From assembly GCF_900128905.1 (NCBI RefSeq), contig NZ_FQTV01000012.1, forward strand, positions 1-64,000: a DNA stretch of 64,000 nucleotides, written 5' to 3'. The notes beneath the pieces were generated by a model. The model worked only from the letters and a program-made list of their open reading frames with translations. It was not told where the DNA came from and did no database searches. The DNA is from Bacteroides luti. Its GTDB lineage: Bacteria; Bacteroidota; Bacteroidia; Bacteroidales; Bacteroidaceae. Of this stretch, positions 53,274-62,190 are shown one piece after another. The position numbers and the translations under genes were made by a program. Numbering within the stretch: position 1 is the first letter of the stretch; each line of letters begins with the position of its first letter.

Positions 53274-54641
53274 TTATGCAAGGCTGCCAATCTTTTCAAG
53301 ATTTTCAGCAATTTCTTCATCGGAAAGACTATAGTTAATCAGATCACCTTGAAGATATTTATCGTATGATGCCATATCAATTAGTCCATGACCGGAAAGA
53401 TTGAACAGAATAACCTTTGCTTCACCTGTTTCTTTGCATTTGTTTGCTTCGTTTATAGTTGCTGCAATAGCATGACAAGATTCAGGAGCTGGAATAATAC
53501 CTTCAGCTTGAGCAAATAAACAACCAGCTTTAAATGTATCAAGTTGTTGCAAGTCAACCGCTTCCATTAGTCCGTCCTTTATCAGCTGAGAAACAATTGT
53601 TCCTGCACCATGATAACGAAGTCCTCCTGCATGAATATTTGCCGGAGTGAAGTCGTGTCCTAGTGTAAACATTGGTAATAAAGGAGTGTATCCCGCTTCA
53701 TCACCGAAATCGTATTGGAACTTACCTCTTGTTAGTTTAGGGCAAGAAGCAGGTTCTGCAGCAATAAATCTTGTTTTCTTTCCTTCAAGAATATTATGAC
53801 GCATGAAAGGGAAAGTGATTCCACCGAAATTAGATCCACCACCAAAACAAGCAATAACCATGTCCGGGTATTCTCCCGCCATTTCCATCTGCTTTTCAGC
53901 CTCCAGACCAATAATTGTTTGGTGTAGAGAAACCTGGTTTAATACAGATCCAAGTACATATTTACAGTTAGGAGTTGTTGTTGCCAGCTCAATAGCTTCT
54001 GAAATAGCCGTACCAAGAGATCCCGGATGATTAGGGAACTGAGTTAGAATATCTTTTCCTGCACGAGTTGACATTGATGGAGAAGCTGTTACCTGAGCTC
54101 CGAAAGTCTGCATAATTGAGCGACGGTAAGGCTTTTGCTCATAGCTGATTTTAACCATATATACAGCTAGTTCAAGTCCGAATGCTTTTGCTGCATAAGA
54201 AAGAGCAGCTCCCCATTGTCCTGCACCCGTTTCAGTAGTAATGTTGGTAACACCTTGTTTCTTGCAGTAGTATGCCTGAGCAAGTGCAGAATTTAATTTG
54301 TGTGAACCAACAGGACTAACGCTTTCATTTTTGAAATATATATGAGCAGGTGTTCCAAGTGCTTTTTCCAATCCATAAGCACGTACCAAAGGCGTACTAC
54401 GATAGTTTTTATAAAGCTCACGTACTTCTTCAGGTATTTCAATCCATGCATCGGTTGTATTTAATTCTTGTTTGCAGAGTTCTTCTGCAAAAATAGGGTA
54501 TAAATCTTCAGCTTTTAGTGGTTGTTTTGTTGCTGGATGAAGAAGTGGCAGTGGTTTATTTACCATGTCTGCCTGAATATTGTACCAGTAATGTGGAATT
54601 TCATCTTCAGGAAGTATGAATTTTTTTTGTCTATCACTCAT
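53274..54641 (-). CDS. tryptophan synthase beta-like protein (TrpB2 type)
   Basis: This 455-residue PLP enzyme of the TrpB2 subgroup makes tryptophan from indole and serine. SVSPVGSHKLNSALAQAYY carries the PLP lysine (K115); TGAGQWGAALSYA and CFGGGSNFGGITF bind the phosphate. TrpB2 proteins stand alone without trpA, as here. It probably salvages indole, with the canonical trp operon elsewhere. Confidence 0.92.
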   Translation of the reverse strand: MSDRQKKFILPEDEIPHYWYNIQADMVNKPLPLLHPATKQPLKAEDLYPIFAEELCKQELNTTDAWIEIPEEVRELYKNYRSTPLVRAYGLEKALGTPAHIYFKNESVSPVGSHKLNSALAQAYYCKKQGVTNITTETGAGQWGAALSYAAKAFGLELAVYMVKISYEQKPYRRSIMQTFGAQVTASPSMSTRAGKDILTQFPNHPGSLGTAISEAIELATTTPNCKYVLGSVLNQVSLHQTIIGLEAEKQMEMAGEYPDMVIACFGGGSNFGGITFPFMRHNILEGKKTRFIAAEPASCPKLTRGKFQYDFGDEAGYTPLLPMFTLGHDFTPANIHAGGLRYHGAGTIVSQLIKDGLMEAVDLQQLDTFKAGCLFAQAEGIIPAPESCHAIAATINEANKCKETGEAKVILFNLSGHGLIDMASYDKYLQGDLINYSLSDEEIAENLEKIGSLA

Positions 54642-55085
54642 AATGTCTTCTTTAATAGGTTTAATGCTTACAAAATTATATATTATTTTTGTATATGCCG
54701 AATAAATGTTTCTTTTTTCTGCTTATTTATTTGTATTTGTGAATTATGAATGGAAATTCCTAAGTATTCTTTTTGATTGATAATTCACTATATAAATAAA
54801 ATGTATTAAAGTAGAATATGAAGTATAGTCTATTTTTTGATTTTAAATGAAATGCGACTTGTGTAGTATCATTACCTGTTTGTATAATTAATATAATTGT
54901 TTTTTATATTGAATAAATAGATCATTATAAATGAAGTTGTATATTTTTAAATGATCTTGGTTTAATACGCTTTATTTTAATAGTTTAGGTTGTGAATTTG
55001 GATTCTGAAGAATAAAATTAGACAGTTTTTATTTGTATATTTCCTATCCTTTTTGTTCCTTTGTTGCTAGTAAAAGCATAAACAA
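54642..55085. other. 444-bp AT-rich gap without a gene
   Basis: The sequence between the divergent trpB2 and DUF4738 genes contains runs of A and T and no convincing open frame, hairpin or known element. Confidence 0.5.
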
Positions 55086-55643
55086 ATGAAAAAAATAATT
55101 CCCTATTTCCTTTTGCCGATTTTTATTTTATGTTTCTCGGCATGTAACAATAAAAGCAATAAGCAAGAAAAAAAGGAAACTATAGTGAAAGATAGCGTTG
55201 ATTCTGCTGGAGTTCAACGAATGCAGGAGTCAAAAAGCGAACAAATCGTTAAATTAAAGGGCAAATCCTATCATATAGCGCTTCATCGTTTAGCATGTGA
55301 TTCTCTTACTCGTGTGAAAACTGAAGCTGGAGATTGGTTCTTAGATAACAAAATATCCCTTCAAATAACGCTTGACAATGGAACAAAAGTTTTTAGCAGA
55401 ACTTTTACGAAGAAAAGTTTTGCTTCAATAGTACCAGACGATTTCCTTTCTAAGTCAATTCTTGAAGGAATGGTCTTTGATAAAATTGTCGATAATAAAT
55501 TTAGTTTTGCTGCCAGCGTTTGTTATCCTCAAACCGATCTTTATTTCCCAATGCAAATTACTATATCCTCTGATGGGTCTGTAAGCATGGCAAAAGAAGA
55601 ACTTATGGAAGAAGCCTATTCTGATTCAGAGGATAAGGATTAA
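55086..55643 (+). CDS. DUF4738 lipoprotein
   Basis: This 185-residue protein has a signal peptide with lipobox FSAC (C20), then a Lys/Gln-rich linker and a beta-rich domain. The VSMAKEELMEEAYSDSEDKD tail is acidic. The layout and residues fit the small Bacteroides lipoprotein family DUF4738. It stands alone with unknown function. Confidence 0.7.
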   Translation: MKKIIPYFLLPIFILCFSACNNKSNKQEKKETIVKDSVDSAGVQRMQESKSEQIVKLKGKSYHIALHRLACDSLTRVKTEAGDWFLDNKISLQITLDNGTKVFSRTFTKKSFASIVPDDFLSKSILEGMVFDKIVDNKFSFAASVCYPQTDLYFPMQITISSDGSVSMAKEELMEEAYSDSEDKD

Positions 55644-56089
55644 ACGTCGTATAGCTGCTAAAAAAGTTTTTTCACCTACAAGCATTGAAGAATCTAAACT
55701 TGCTTCTTGTTCTTTTTTTATAAGTAAAGGAGAAGTTAAGGTTCTTCTCGGCAAGAGAGTGTAGCGTATATTTATATTATAGATAGAAGTCTTATCTCTT
55801 TCACTAAAATGCAGAAAATATCTTTTTATTATTATTTTAATCTTGTATTTTTATTGTTAAAGTGTTAGTAAACAATAGTGTACTTGTTGTTGAAAAACAC
55901 ATTCAATAGAAGATTGTTTTTTCATAACTTTCATTCATAAATTCATTTATTTGTATATTGTTTTTTAATTTGTATTTATGAATAAACATTTATTTTGTTA
56001 AACTGTTGTTATTTTATGGATTAAGATAATTTTTTATCTAAATAGTGAATATTTTGTTAAAATGACGAGATATGCCAGATATAATAATT
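55644..56089. other. 446-bp gap without a gene
   Basis: AT-rich sequence between the DUF4738 gene and the promoter of the capsule-export pair. A weak hairpin with a T run may end the first gene (near 55690-55720); nothing else was found. Confidence 0.4.
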
Positions 56090-56097
56090 ATCTTTGC
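56090..56097 (+). promoter_or_regulatory. candidate -7 element of the capsule-export genes
   Basis: TATCTTTG is an exact match to TAnnTTTG, 51 bp upstream of the ATG at 56148. No -33 element is at the expected distance. It argues for the later start codon, because a start at 56094 would lie within the promoter. Confidence 0.45.
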
Positions 56098-56147
56098 CTC
56101 CCGAATATAAAAATACTGAAAAAACTAGAAAAACTAGAATTATAACC

Positions 56148-56948
56148 ATGAACCAAAGAAATTACATTTTTCTTTTATTGTTAGCTATAGTATGTTTTTC
56201 TTCATGCTCTTCTTATAAGAATGTACCTTATTTGAAAGAATCGGAAAAGTTTACTGCAGAGGATTATGCAAAAAGTGCAGTTCTTTATGATGCACGAATT
56301 ATGCCGAAAGACTTGCTAACAATAACAGTTAGTACTATAACTAATCCAGAAGATGCTTATCCATTTAATCTAACAGTTCCGTCTCCAATTTCTGCAGCTA
56401 AGAATATTACAACTCAGCCTGCAATGCAAACATATTTGGTAGATAATGACGGTAAGGTTAATTTCCCGGTTCTTGGACTAATGAAGTTAGGTGGATTAAC
56501 AAAGACTGAAGCTGAAAACTTACTTAAATCCAAACTTAAAGAATATCTAAAAGAAGATCCAATAGTTACTGTTCGCCTAACAAACTATAAAGTATCAGTA
56601 ATTGGAGAAGTTAATCGTCCCAATACTTATACCGTAGAGAATGAAAAAATAAATATATTTGAGGCCCTGGCTTTAGCTGGTGATCTTACCGTGTATGGAA
56701 AAAGAGAGAATGTTAAGATTATCCGTGAGATGGAAGATGGACAGAAAAAAGTTGTAGTGCTTAGCTTGAATGATAAGAATATAATATTTTCCCCATATTT
56801 TTATCTGCAACAGAATGATGTTGTATATGTACAACCAAATAAAGCCAAAGCTCAAGGATCTGATATTGGCTCTATGACAAGCATTTTAATATCCACGACT
56901 TCAATACTAGTGTCATTAGCCGGATTGATAGTTACTATTCTTAAATAA
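56148..56948 (+). CDS. polysaccharide export lipoprotein (Wza/BexD type)
   Basis: This 266-residue outer-membrane lipoprotein has a signal peptide with lipobox FSSC (SSCSSYKNVPY), the Poly_export domain (DARIMPKDLLTITVSTI) and a SLBB domain (VSVIGEVNRPNTYTVENEKINIFEALALAGDLTVYGKRENVKIIR). Wza-like proteins form the exit pore for capsule or exopolysaccharide. A C-terminal hydrophobic segment (about 245-265) is present. Partner kinase follows 31 bp later. No polysaccharide-synthesis genes follow. Confidence 0.93.
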   Translation: MNQRNYIFLLLLAIVCFSSCSSYKNVPYLKESEKFTAEDYAKSAVLYDARIMPKDLLTITVSTITNPEDAYPFNLTVPSPISAAKNITTQPAMQTYLVDNDGKVNFPVLGLMKLGGLTKTEAENLLKSKLKEYLKEDPIVTVRLTNYKVSVIGEVNRPNTYTVENEKINIFEALALAGDLTVYGKRENVKIIREMEDGQKKVVVLSLNDKNIIFSPYFYLQQNDVVYVQPNKAKAQGSDIGSMTSILISTTSILVSLAGLIVTILK

Positions 56949-56979
56949 TGTATAATAAGCTAATAAATATAAAAGTTTT

Positions 56980-59391
56980 ATGTCTGAAGAATTTAATAAA
57001 GTAGGTGACGAAAATCAATCTGAGGAAATTAATATTCAAGAGATCATTTTCAAATACCTATCGTATTGGAAATGGTTTGTTATTTCAATCATTGTTTGTT
57101 TAGCTATTGCTTTTCTTTACTTAAGATATGCAACTCCTGTTTATAATGTTTCTGCTGCTATTATTATCAAAGATGATAAGAAAGGAGGAAATGGTACTAG
57201 CGAACTTTCTGTTTTTGAAGGTATGGGATTATTAGGTGGTTCTAATAATGTTGATAATGAAATAGAAGTTTTAAAGTCAAAATCTACAATAAAGTCTGTT
57301 GTTAATGCTTTAGGGTTACATACATCTTATAGACTAAAAGGGGCTATTTCTTCTAGTGAACTTTACTTGAATAGTCCTTTAGAGGTAAGAATGGATCAAC
57401 AAGCTTTAGATACACTGTCTTCTGGGATTGTTTTGAATCTAACAATTAATCCAGATAGAAGTATTCAGGTTAAGGGACTTGTTAACCAGGAAGAAATTAG
57501 CCAAACGTTATCTACTCTTCCTTCAATATTAAGAACATCTGTTGGAGACTTGACAATCTCTTATCGTCCTAATATTCCATCGGTTGTTAATAAAGAAATT
57601 GAAGTAACCATTAACAGACCAATAAGTGTCGCAAAAAGTTATTTGAGTAGACTTGCTATTGCCCCAACCTCTAAAACTACATCGGTTGTGAATCTTTCAT
57701 TGTCTGAAACGAATCGTAAACGTGGGGAAGACTTTTTAACTAAACTAGTTGATGTGTATAACCTTGATGCAATGGCTGATAAAAATAAAGTTGCATTAAA
57801 TACAAAACTGTTTATTGATGACCGTATTGCAATTATTGATAAAGAACTAGGATCAGCAGAGAAGAATGTTGAGCAGTATAAGCGTAGTCAGAAAATGACG
57901 GACTTGCAAACTGATGCTCAATTATCTTTGCAAACAAGTAGCGAATACGAGAAAAAATTGGTTGAAGCTGAAACCCAGTTAAATCTTGTGAACTATTTGC
58001 AAAAGCATATTTCAAACAGAGCAAACAGGTATTCATTGGTTCCTAGTAATGTTGGTCTTGAAGATCCTACATTAATTGCTACTATTAATGAGTATAATAA
58101 ATCATTATTGGAACGCGAACGTTTATTGCGCACAGCTTCGGAAAATAATCCAACAGTTCTTGCTCTTAATGGAAAAATAGATGCTTTACGTGGTAATGTT
58201 ACTGCAGCTATTGCAAGTGTACACAATGGATTGACTATAGCAAAAAATGATGTAAATCGACAAGCTAAATTATTTAATAATCAAATAGGGAACGCTCCAA
58301 CTCAGGAACGTGTCTTTACTGAACTATCTCGTCAACAGCAAATTAAAGCCAGCTTGTTCGAAATGTTGCTTCAAAAGCGAGAAGAGAATAATCTATCTTT
58401 GGCTGCTACGGCAAATAACGCAAAGATGATTGATGAGCCACTTGCTTCTGGAACTCCTGTTTCTCCAAAAGGTTCTATAATTTATTTAGTTGCTTTTATT
58501 CTTGGAATTGTTATACCTATTGTAATTATTTACATCAGTGATTTATTCCAATACAGAATCCGTTCGCGTGCAGATATTGATAAACTGAGCAAGTTACCAT
58601 TTTTGGCTGAAATACCGACTCATGAAGCTGAAACTAATGTTGCTGTTAGAGAGAATGATAATAGTTCTATTGCTGAAGCTTTCCGTGTGCTTCGTACTAA
58701 TTTATTGTTCTTGTTGGGAGTCGACAAAAAAGTAATATTGTTTACTTCTACTATGGGAGGAGAAGGGAAGAGCTTTGTAAGTTTGAATGCAGCAATTAGT
58801 CTTGCTCTTTTAAATAAGAAAGTGCTGATTATAGGTTTGGATATTAGAAAGCCTCGTATGGCTGAATATCTTAATTTGAGTGCTAAAAAAGGTATCACAA
58901 ACTATTTATCAGGATTTGAAGATGATTTAGATAGCTTGATTGTTCCATCGGGTATTAATCCAAATCTTTTTGCTTTGCCTGCAGGTCCGGTTCCGCCTAA
59001 CCCTTCAGAACAATTAGTAAAAGATTCTTTGGATAAAGCTTTTGAGCATTTCCGTGAGAATTTTGATTATATTATAGTAGACTCTGCTCCAATTGGTCTT
59101 GTAACAGATACATTTATTCTTAATCGTGTAGTTGATGCTACTGCATACGTTTGCCGTGTGAACTGGACTAACAAGACTGCTCTTAAGTATTGTAATGATG
59201 TAATGGCACAAAAGAAGCTAAAGAATATGTCTTTAGTAGTCAATGGCATTGATATGGCGAGAAAAGGTTATGGATACGGTTATGGCTATGGTTACGGTTA
59301 CGGCTATGGTTATGGCTATGGAGAGGATAATACTGGAAAGAAGAAGAAATCCAGACGTAATAAGTCAAAAGATGAAGATATTAATTCTTAA
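56980..59391 (+). CDS. Wzc-type tyrosine kinase / chain-length regulator
   Basis: This 803-residue inner-membrane protein regulates polysaccharide chain length and export. The Wzz domain is at the N-terminus, with membrane segments at about 31-51 and 505-525. The cytoplasmic BY-kinase has Walker A GGEGKS (593-598), Walker A' D621 (LIIGLDIRKPR) and Walker B IIVDSAPIG. The tail has nine Gly-Tyr pairs (763-780) and a Lys-rich end; these Tyr are probable autophosphorylation sites. The hexamer repeat could change length by slippage. Confidence 0.95.
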   Translation: MSEEFNKVGDENQSEEINIQEIIFKYLSYWKWFVISIIVCLAIAFLYLRYATPVYNVSAAIIIKDDKKGGNGTSELSVFEGMGLLGGSNNVDNEIEVLKSKSTIKSVVNALGLHTSYRLKGAISSSELYLNSPLEVRMDQQALDTLSSGIVLNLTINPDRSIQVKGLVNQEEISQTLSTLPSILRTSVGDLTISYRPNIPSVVNKEIEVTINRPISVAKSYLSRLAIAPTSKTTSVVNLSLSETNRKRGEDFLTKLVDVYNLDAMADKNKVALNTKLFIDDRIAIIDKELGSAEKNVEQYKRSQKMTDLQTDAQLSLQTSSEYEKKLVEAETQLNLVNYLQKHISNRANRYSLVPSNVGLEDPTLIATINEYNKSLLERERLLRTASENNPTVLALNGKIDALRGNVTAAIASVHNGLTIAKNDVNRQAKLFNNQIGNAPTQERVFTELSRQQQIKASLFEMLLQKREENNLSLAATANNAKMIDEPLASGTPVSPKGSIIYLVAFILGIVIPIVIIYISDLFQYRIRSRADIDKLSKLPFLAEIPTHEAETNVAVRENDNSSIAEAFRVLRTNLLFLLGVDKKVILFTSTMGGEGKSFVSLNAAISLALLNKKVLIIGLDIRKPRMAEYLNLSAKKGITNYLSGFEDDLDSLIVPSGINPNLFALPAGPVPPNPSEQLVKDSLDKAFEHFRENFDYIIVDSAPIGLVTDTFILNRVVDATAYVCRVNWTNKTALKYCNDVMAQKKLKNMSLVVNGIDMARKGYGYGYGYGYGYGYGYGYGEDNTGKKKKSRRNKSKDEDINS

Positions 59392-59428
59392 TTAGATGAC
59401 AATATTGGTTATTCATTGAATAATATAA

Positions 59429-59478
59429 TAAAAAAAGAACGGGCACAGTAATTCCAATGTGCCCGTTCTTTTTTTTCT
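59429..59478. terminator. bidirectional terminator between Wzc and serine dehydratase
   Basis: AAAGAACGGGCACA pairs with TGTGCCCGTTCTTT; a T run follows on the plus strand and an A run precedes it, so both convergent genes can use it. Confidence 0.88.
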
Positions 59479-59487
59479 GTACAGTGT

Positions 59488-60696
59488 TTACATCTGCTTA
59501 TAATCTTTAGCCAATCCTCCTTCTCCTGTTTCTTTATATAGAGAAGGTAAGTCGTGTCCAGTTTGTTTCATTACCTGAACCACTTTGTCGAATGATACCC
59601 GGTGAATACCGTCGGTATACGAAGAGAATAGATTTGCATCGAGTGCACGTGCTGCCGCATAAGCATTTCTTTCAATACAAGGAATCTGAACCAATCCACA
59701 GACTGGGTCGCATGTCATACCAAGGTGATGTTCCAGTCCCATTTCTGCTGCGTATTCTATTTGCGCCGGACTACCTCCAAATAACTGATTGGCTGCTGCC
59801 GAAGCCATTGCACATGCTACACCAACTTCTCCCTGACATCCAACTTCGGCCCCGGATATAGAAGCGTTTGTCTTAACAATGTTTCCTATTAAACCAGCGG
59901 TGGCTAGTGCTCGATGAATTCTTGCATCACTAAATTCCCGACTTTCCTGTAAATGATATAATACAGCCGGAACAACGCCGCATGATCCACATGTAGGTGC
60001 AGTAACAATTTGTCCTCCTGAGGCATTCTCTTCACTGACTGCCAAGGCATAAGCAAATACCAATCCGCGTGATCTTAAGGACTGTTTATATCCGCTGGAA
60101 CGAATAAAATAAGTAGCAGCTTTTCTTCTCAGGTTTAAAGGACCAGGCAAAACACCTTCCTGTTCCAAGCCTCGTTTAATGCTAGCCTTCATTGTTGCCC
60201 ATACTTCTGCCAGATAATCCCATATATCGCTATCTTCACATTCCTGAACATATTCCCAGTAGCTCTTTCCGCTGATTTGACACCAGTCTAGAATTTCCTG
60301 CATACTGTTCATACCATATATTTCTCTGTTATCCCCGCCAATCGGACCTTCTTCAGTAGACAGCGCACCTCCGCCAATACTATATACCGTCCAGTTTTCA
60401 AGTTCCGTTCCATCTTTATCGAATGCTTCGAAGGTCATTCCATTGGGATGGAAAGGTAGGAAAATTTTAGGTTGCCAGATGATATTTACAGAAGCATGCG
60501 GCTGGAGTACGCTGATAATGGCAGCGTCTGTAAAGTGACCTTTGCCTGTTGCTGCCAGACTACCGTAAAGAGTTACGTTGAATGACGTAGCTTCCGGATG
60601 GCGCGACAGAAACAGTTCGGCAGCTTTCTTTGGTCCCATAGTGTGACTGCTCGAAGGACCGCTACCTATTCTGTATAATTCCTTAATTGATTTCAT
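59488..60696 (-). CDS. sdaA: L-serine dehydratase (single-chain, iron-sulphur)
   Basis: This 402-residue enzyme converts L-serine to pyruvate and ammonia using a 4Fe-4S cluster. The N-terminal domain (RIGSGPSSSHTMGPKKAAELFL) and the C-terminal domain with APTCGSCGVVPA and MTCDPVCGLVQIPCIERNAYAAARA carry the cluster ligands. Both domains are joined in one chain, unlike the alpha/beta two-subunit type. No regulator gene is adjacent. Confidence 0.96.
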   Translation of the reverse strand: MKSIKELYRIGSGPSSSHTMGPKKAAELFLSRHPEATSFNVTLYGSLAATGKGHFTDAAIISVLQPHASVNIIWQPKIFLPFHPNGMTFEAFDKDGTELENWTVYSIGGGALSTEEGPIGGDNREIYGMNSMQEILDWCQISGKSYWEYVQECEDSDIWDYLAEVWATMKASIKRGLEQEGVLPGPLNLRRKAATYFIRSSGYKQSLRSRGLVFAYALAVSEENASGGQIVTAPTCGSCGVVPAVLYHLQESREFSDARIHRALATAGLIGNIVKTNASISGAEVGCQGEVGVACAMASAAANQLFGGSPAQIEYAAEMGLEHHLGMTCDPVCGLVQIPCIERNAYAAARALDANLFSSYTDGIHRVSFDKVVQVMKQTGHDLPSLYKETGEGGLAKDYKQM

Positions 60697-60722
60697 TTAA
60701 ATAAATTCTGTTGTGTTATATA

Positions 60723-61757
60723 CTAATACCATTTTTTCTTTTTTAGGAACAGATAAGCAATGACGCCAACTACAAACATAACGATCCATGCAATAAGATA
60801 GCCATATTTCCAGTCGAGTTCCGGCATTATTTTAAAGTTCATTCCCCATACACCTACAAGAAAGGTCAATGGAATAAAGATAGTAGAAACAACTGTGAGT
60901 CGTTTCATTATATCATTCATTCGTAAATCGTTATTGGAAATATAAAGATCTACTAAAGAGGAGAGGGTTTCCCTGCAAATTTCTATTGTTTGAAGAACAA
61001 ACTGCAGATGATCATTTACATCGCTGAAAAATATTCTGTTTGTTTTGTGAAGCAATTTGCTATCGCTTAGAATCAGTTTACTGAATTGGTCTTTTAATGG
61101 CAACACAGCTCGCTTTATTCGTAAATATTGCCTACGGCTTTCCTGAATCTTGATACCGATATCGCTGGCAGTAGTGATAGTAAGCATACGCGATTCCATT
61201 TCTTCGAGCGAATCTTCTACAGTAGATATTACGTTACGGTAGTTTGCCATTACATCATTTAGCAGAACACTTAAAAGATAGTCGCTTTCGCGGTTTCTTA
61301 TTTTGAGTATGTTACCTTTTATTGCAGTTACTACATCATTAAAGAAAGAGTTTTCGTCCTCAAAGAACGAAAGAACAAAGTTTTTACCCTGAATGATGCA
61401 AACTTGTTGCTTTAGTAACTGATTGTTGTTCCCCAGATGAAATAGTTTAAGAACCAGAACCATGTGTGATTCATATTCTTCAATTTTCGTAGGATGATGA
61501 GGATTGAGAATATCCTGAATAATAAGAAAGTTTATTCCAAAATAATTCCCTATCTCACGAATAGTTTCAATATCCTGAAGTCCGTGAATTTGCAACCAGT
61601 TAATAGCATTATCCTTAATCTCACCTCTTATTTCGCTGAATTTATTTGCTGAAAATTCATGCATTTCTGTCTCGTTATAGGTGCAAAGATGCAAATGAGT
61701 GGGAGTATTACTCACCCCCATATAGGTTAATTTTTCGCTAAGCAGATTATTCTTCAT
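60723..61757 (-). CDS. corA: CorA-family magnesium transporter
   Basis: This 344-residue inner-membrane channel takes up Mg2+ (and Co2+/Ni2+). The large cytoplasmic part is helical; the C-terminal two membrane segments contain the signature GMN (305-307) followed by FKIMPELDWKYGY. The gene is 26 bp upstream of sdaA on the same strand. A cluster of TGTACA-centred dyads lies 110-190 bp upstream. Confidence 0.95.
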   Translation of the reverse strand: MKNNLLSEKLTYMGVSNTPTHLHLCTYNETEMHEFSANKFSEIRGEIKDNAINWLQIHGLQDIETIREIGNYFGINFLIIQDILNPHHPTKIEEYESHMVLVLKLFHLGNNNQLLKQQVCIIQGKNFVLSFFEDENSFFNDVVTAIKGNILKIRNRESDYLLSVLLNDVMANYRNVISTVEDSLEEMESRMLTITTASDIGIKIQESRRQYLRIKRAVLPLKDQFSKLILSDSKLLHKTNRIFFSDVNDHLQFVLQTIEICRETLSSLVDLYISNNDLRMNDIMKRLTVVSTIFIPLTFLVGVWGMNFKIMPELDWKYGYLIAWIVMFVVGVIAYLFLKKKKWY

Positions 61758-61870
61758 ACATTCTCACTTTTTTTGTGCAAACGACTAGAACAAATGTAAT
61801 GATTAACTTCGAGAGAACAATAACTTTTCGACTTTGTTTGTATATTCTTTCTTTAAATATTCATGAATTG

Positions 61871-61943
61871 TTGTACAAAAGAATGCATTCTTCTGTACAA
61901 AACAATTAATTCTTTTGTACAGAAGAAAACAATCTTTTGTACA
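61871..61943. promoter_or_regulatory. TGTACA-centred dyads upstream of corA
   Basis: TTGTACA occurs four times in 75 bp. Sites 1 and 2 form a 30-bp near-perfect palindrome (61871-61900, one mismatch). Site 3 is the centre of TTCTTTTGTACAGAAGAA (61910-61927), also one mismatch from perfect, and site 4 follows at 61937. Such a cluster looks like an operator for a dimeric regulator, or alternatively a small palindromic element. Confidence 0.6.
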
Positions 61944-62047
61944 AGGGTTTAAAAAGGTATGGTGAATGATTTAAAAAAGGATGCGAATGGCTAAAATGAA
62001 CAATAAGAGAAGTATGATTCTTTAAGGCAGAATGTAGATTCAGAATA

Positions 62048-62090
62048 ATAAATGGAGCTATTCCAAGTTTTGGGATAGCTCCATTTATTA
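62048..62090 (-). terminator. Terminator of mutS2
   Basis: AATAAATGGAGCTAT pairs with ATAGCTCCATTTATT around a 10-nt loop. It is about 100 bp after the mutS2 stop. Confidence 0.85.
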
Positions 62091-62190
62091 AGCTTTTTCT
62101 GATAGTTTTTATCTGAAGTTTTTTTCAAATATTCAAATCTTGAAGACGCAGTTTTACTTTCAGAGCAACCTCATGAGAAGTTGCTGCGAT

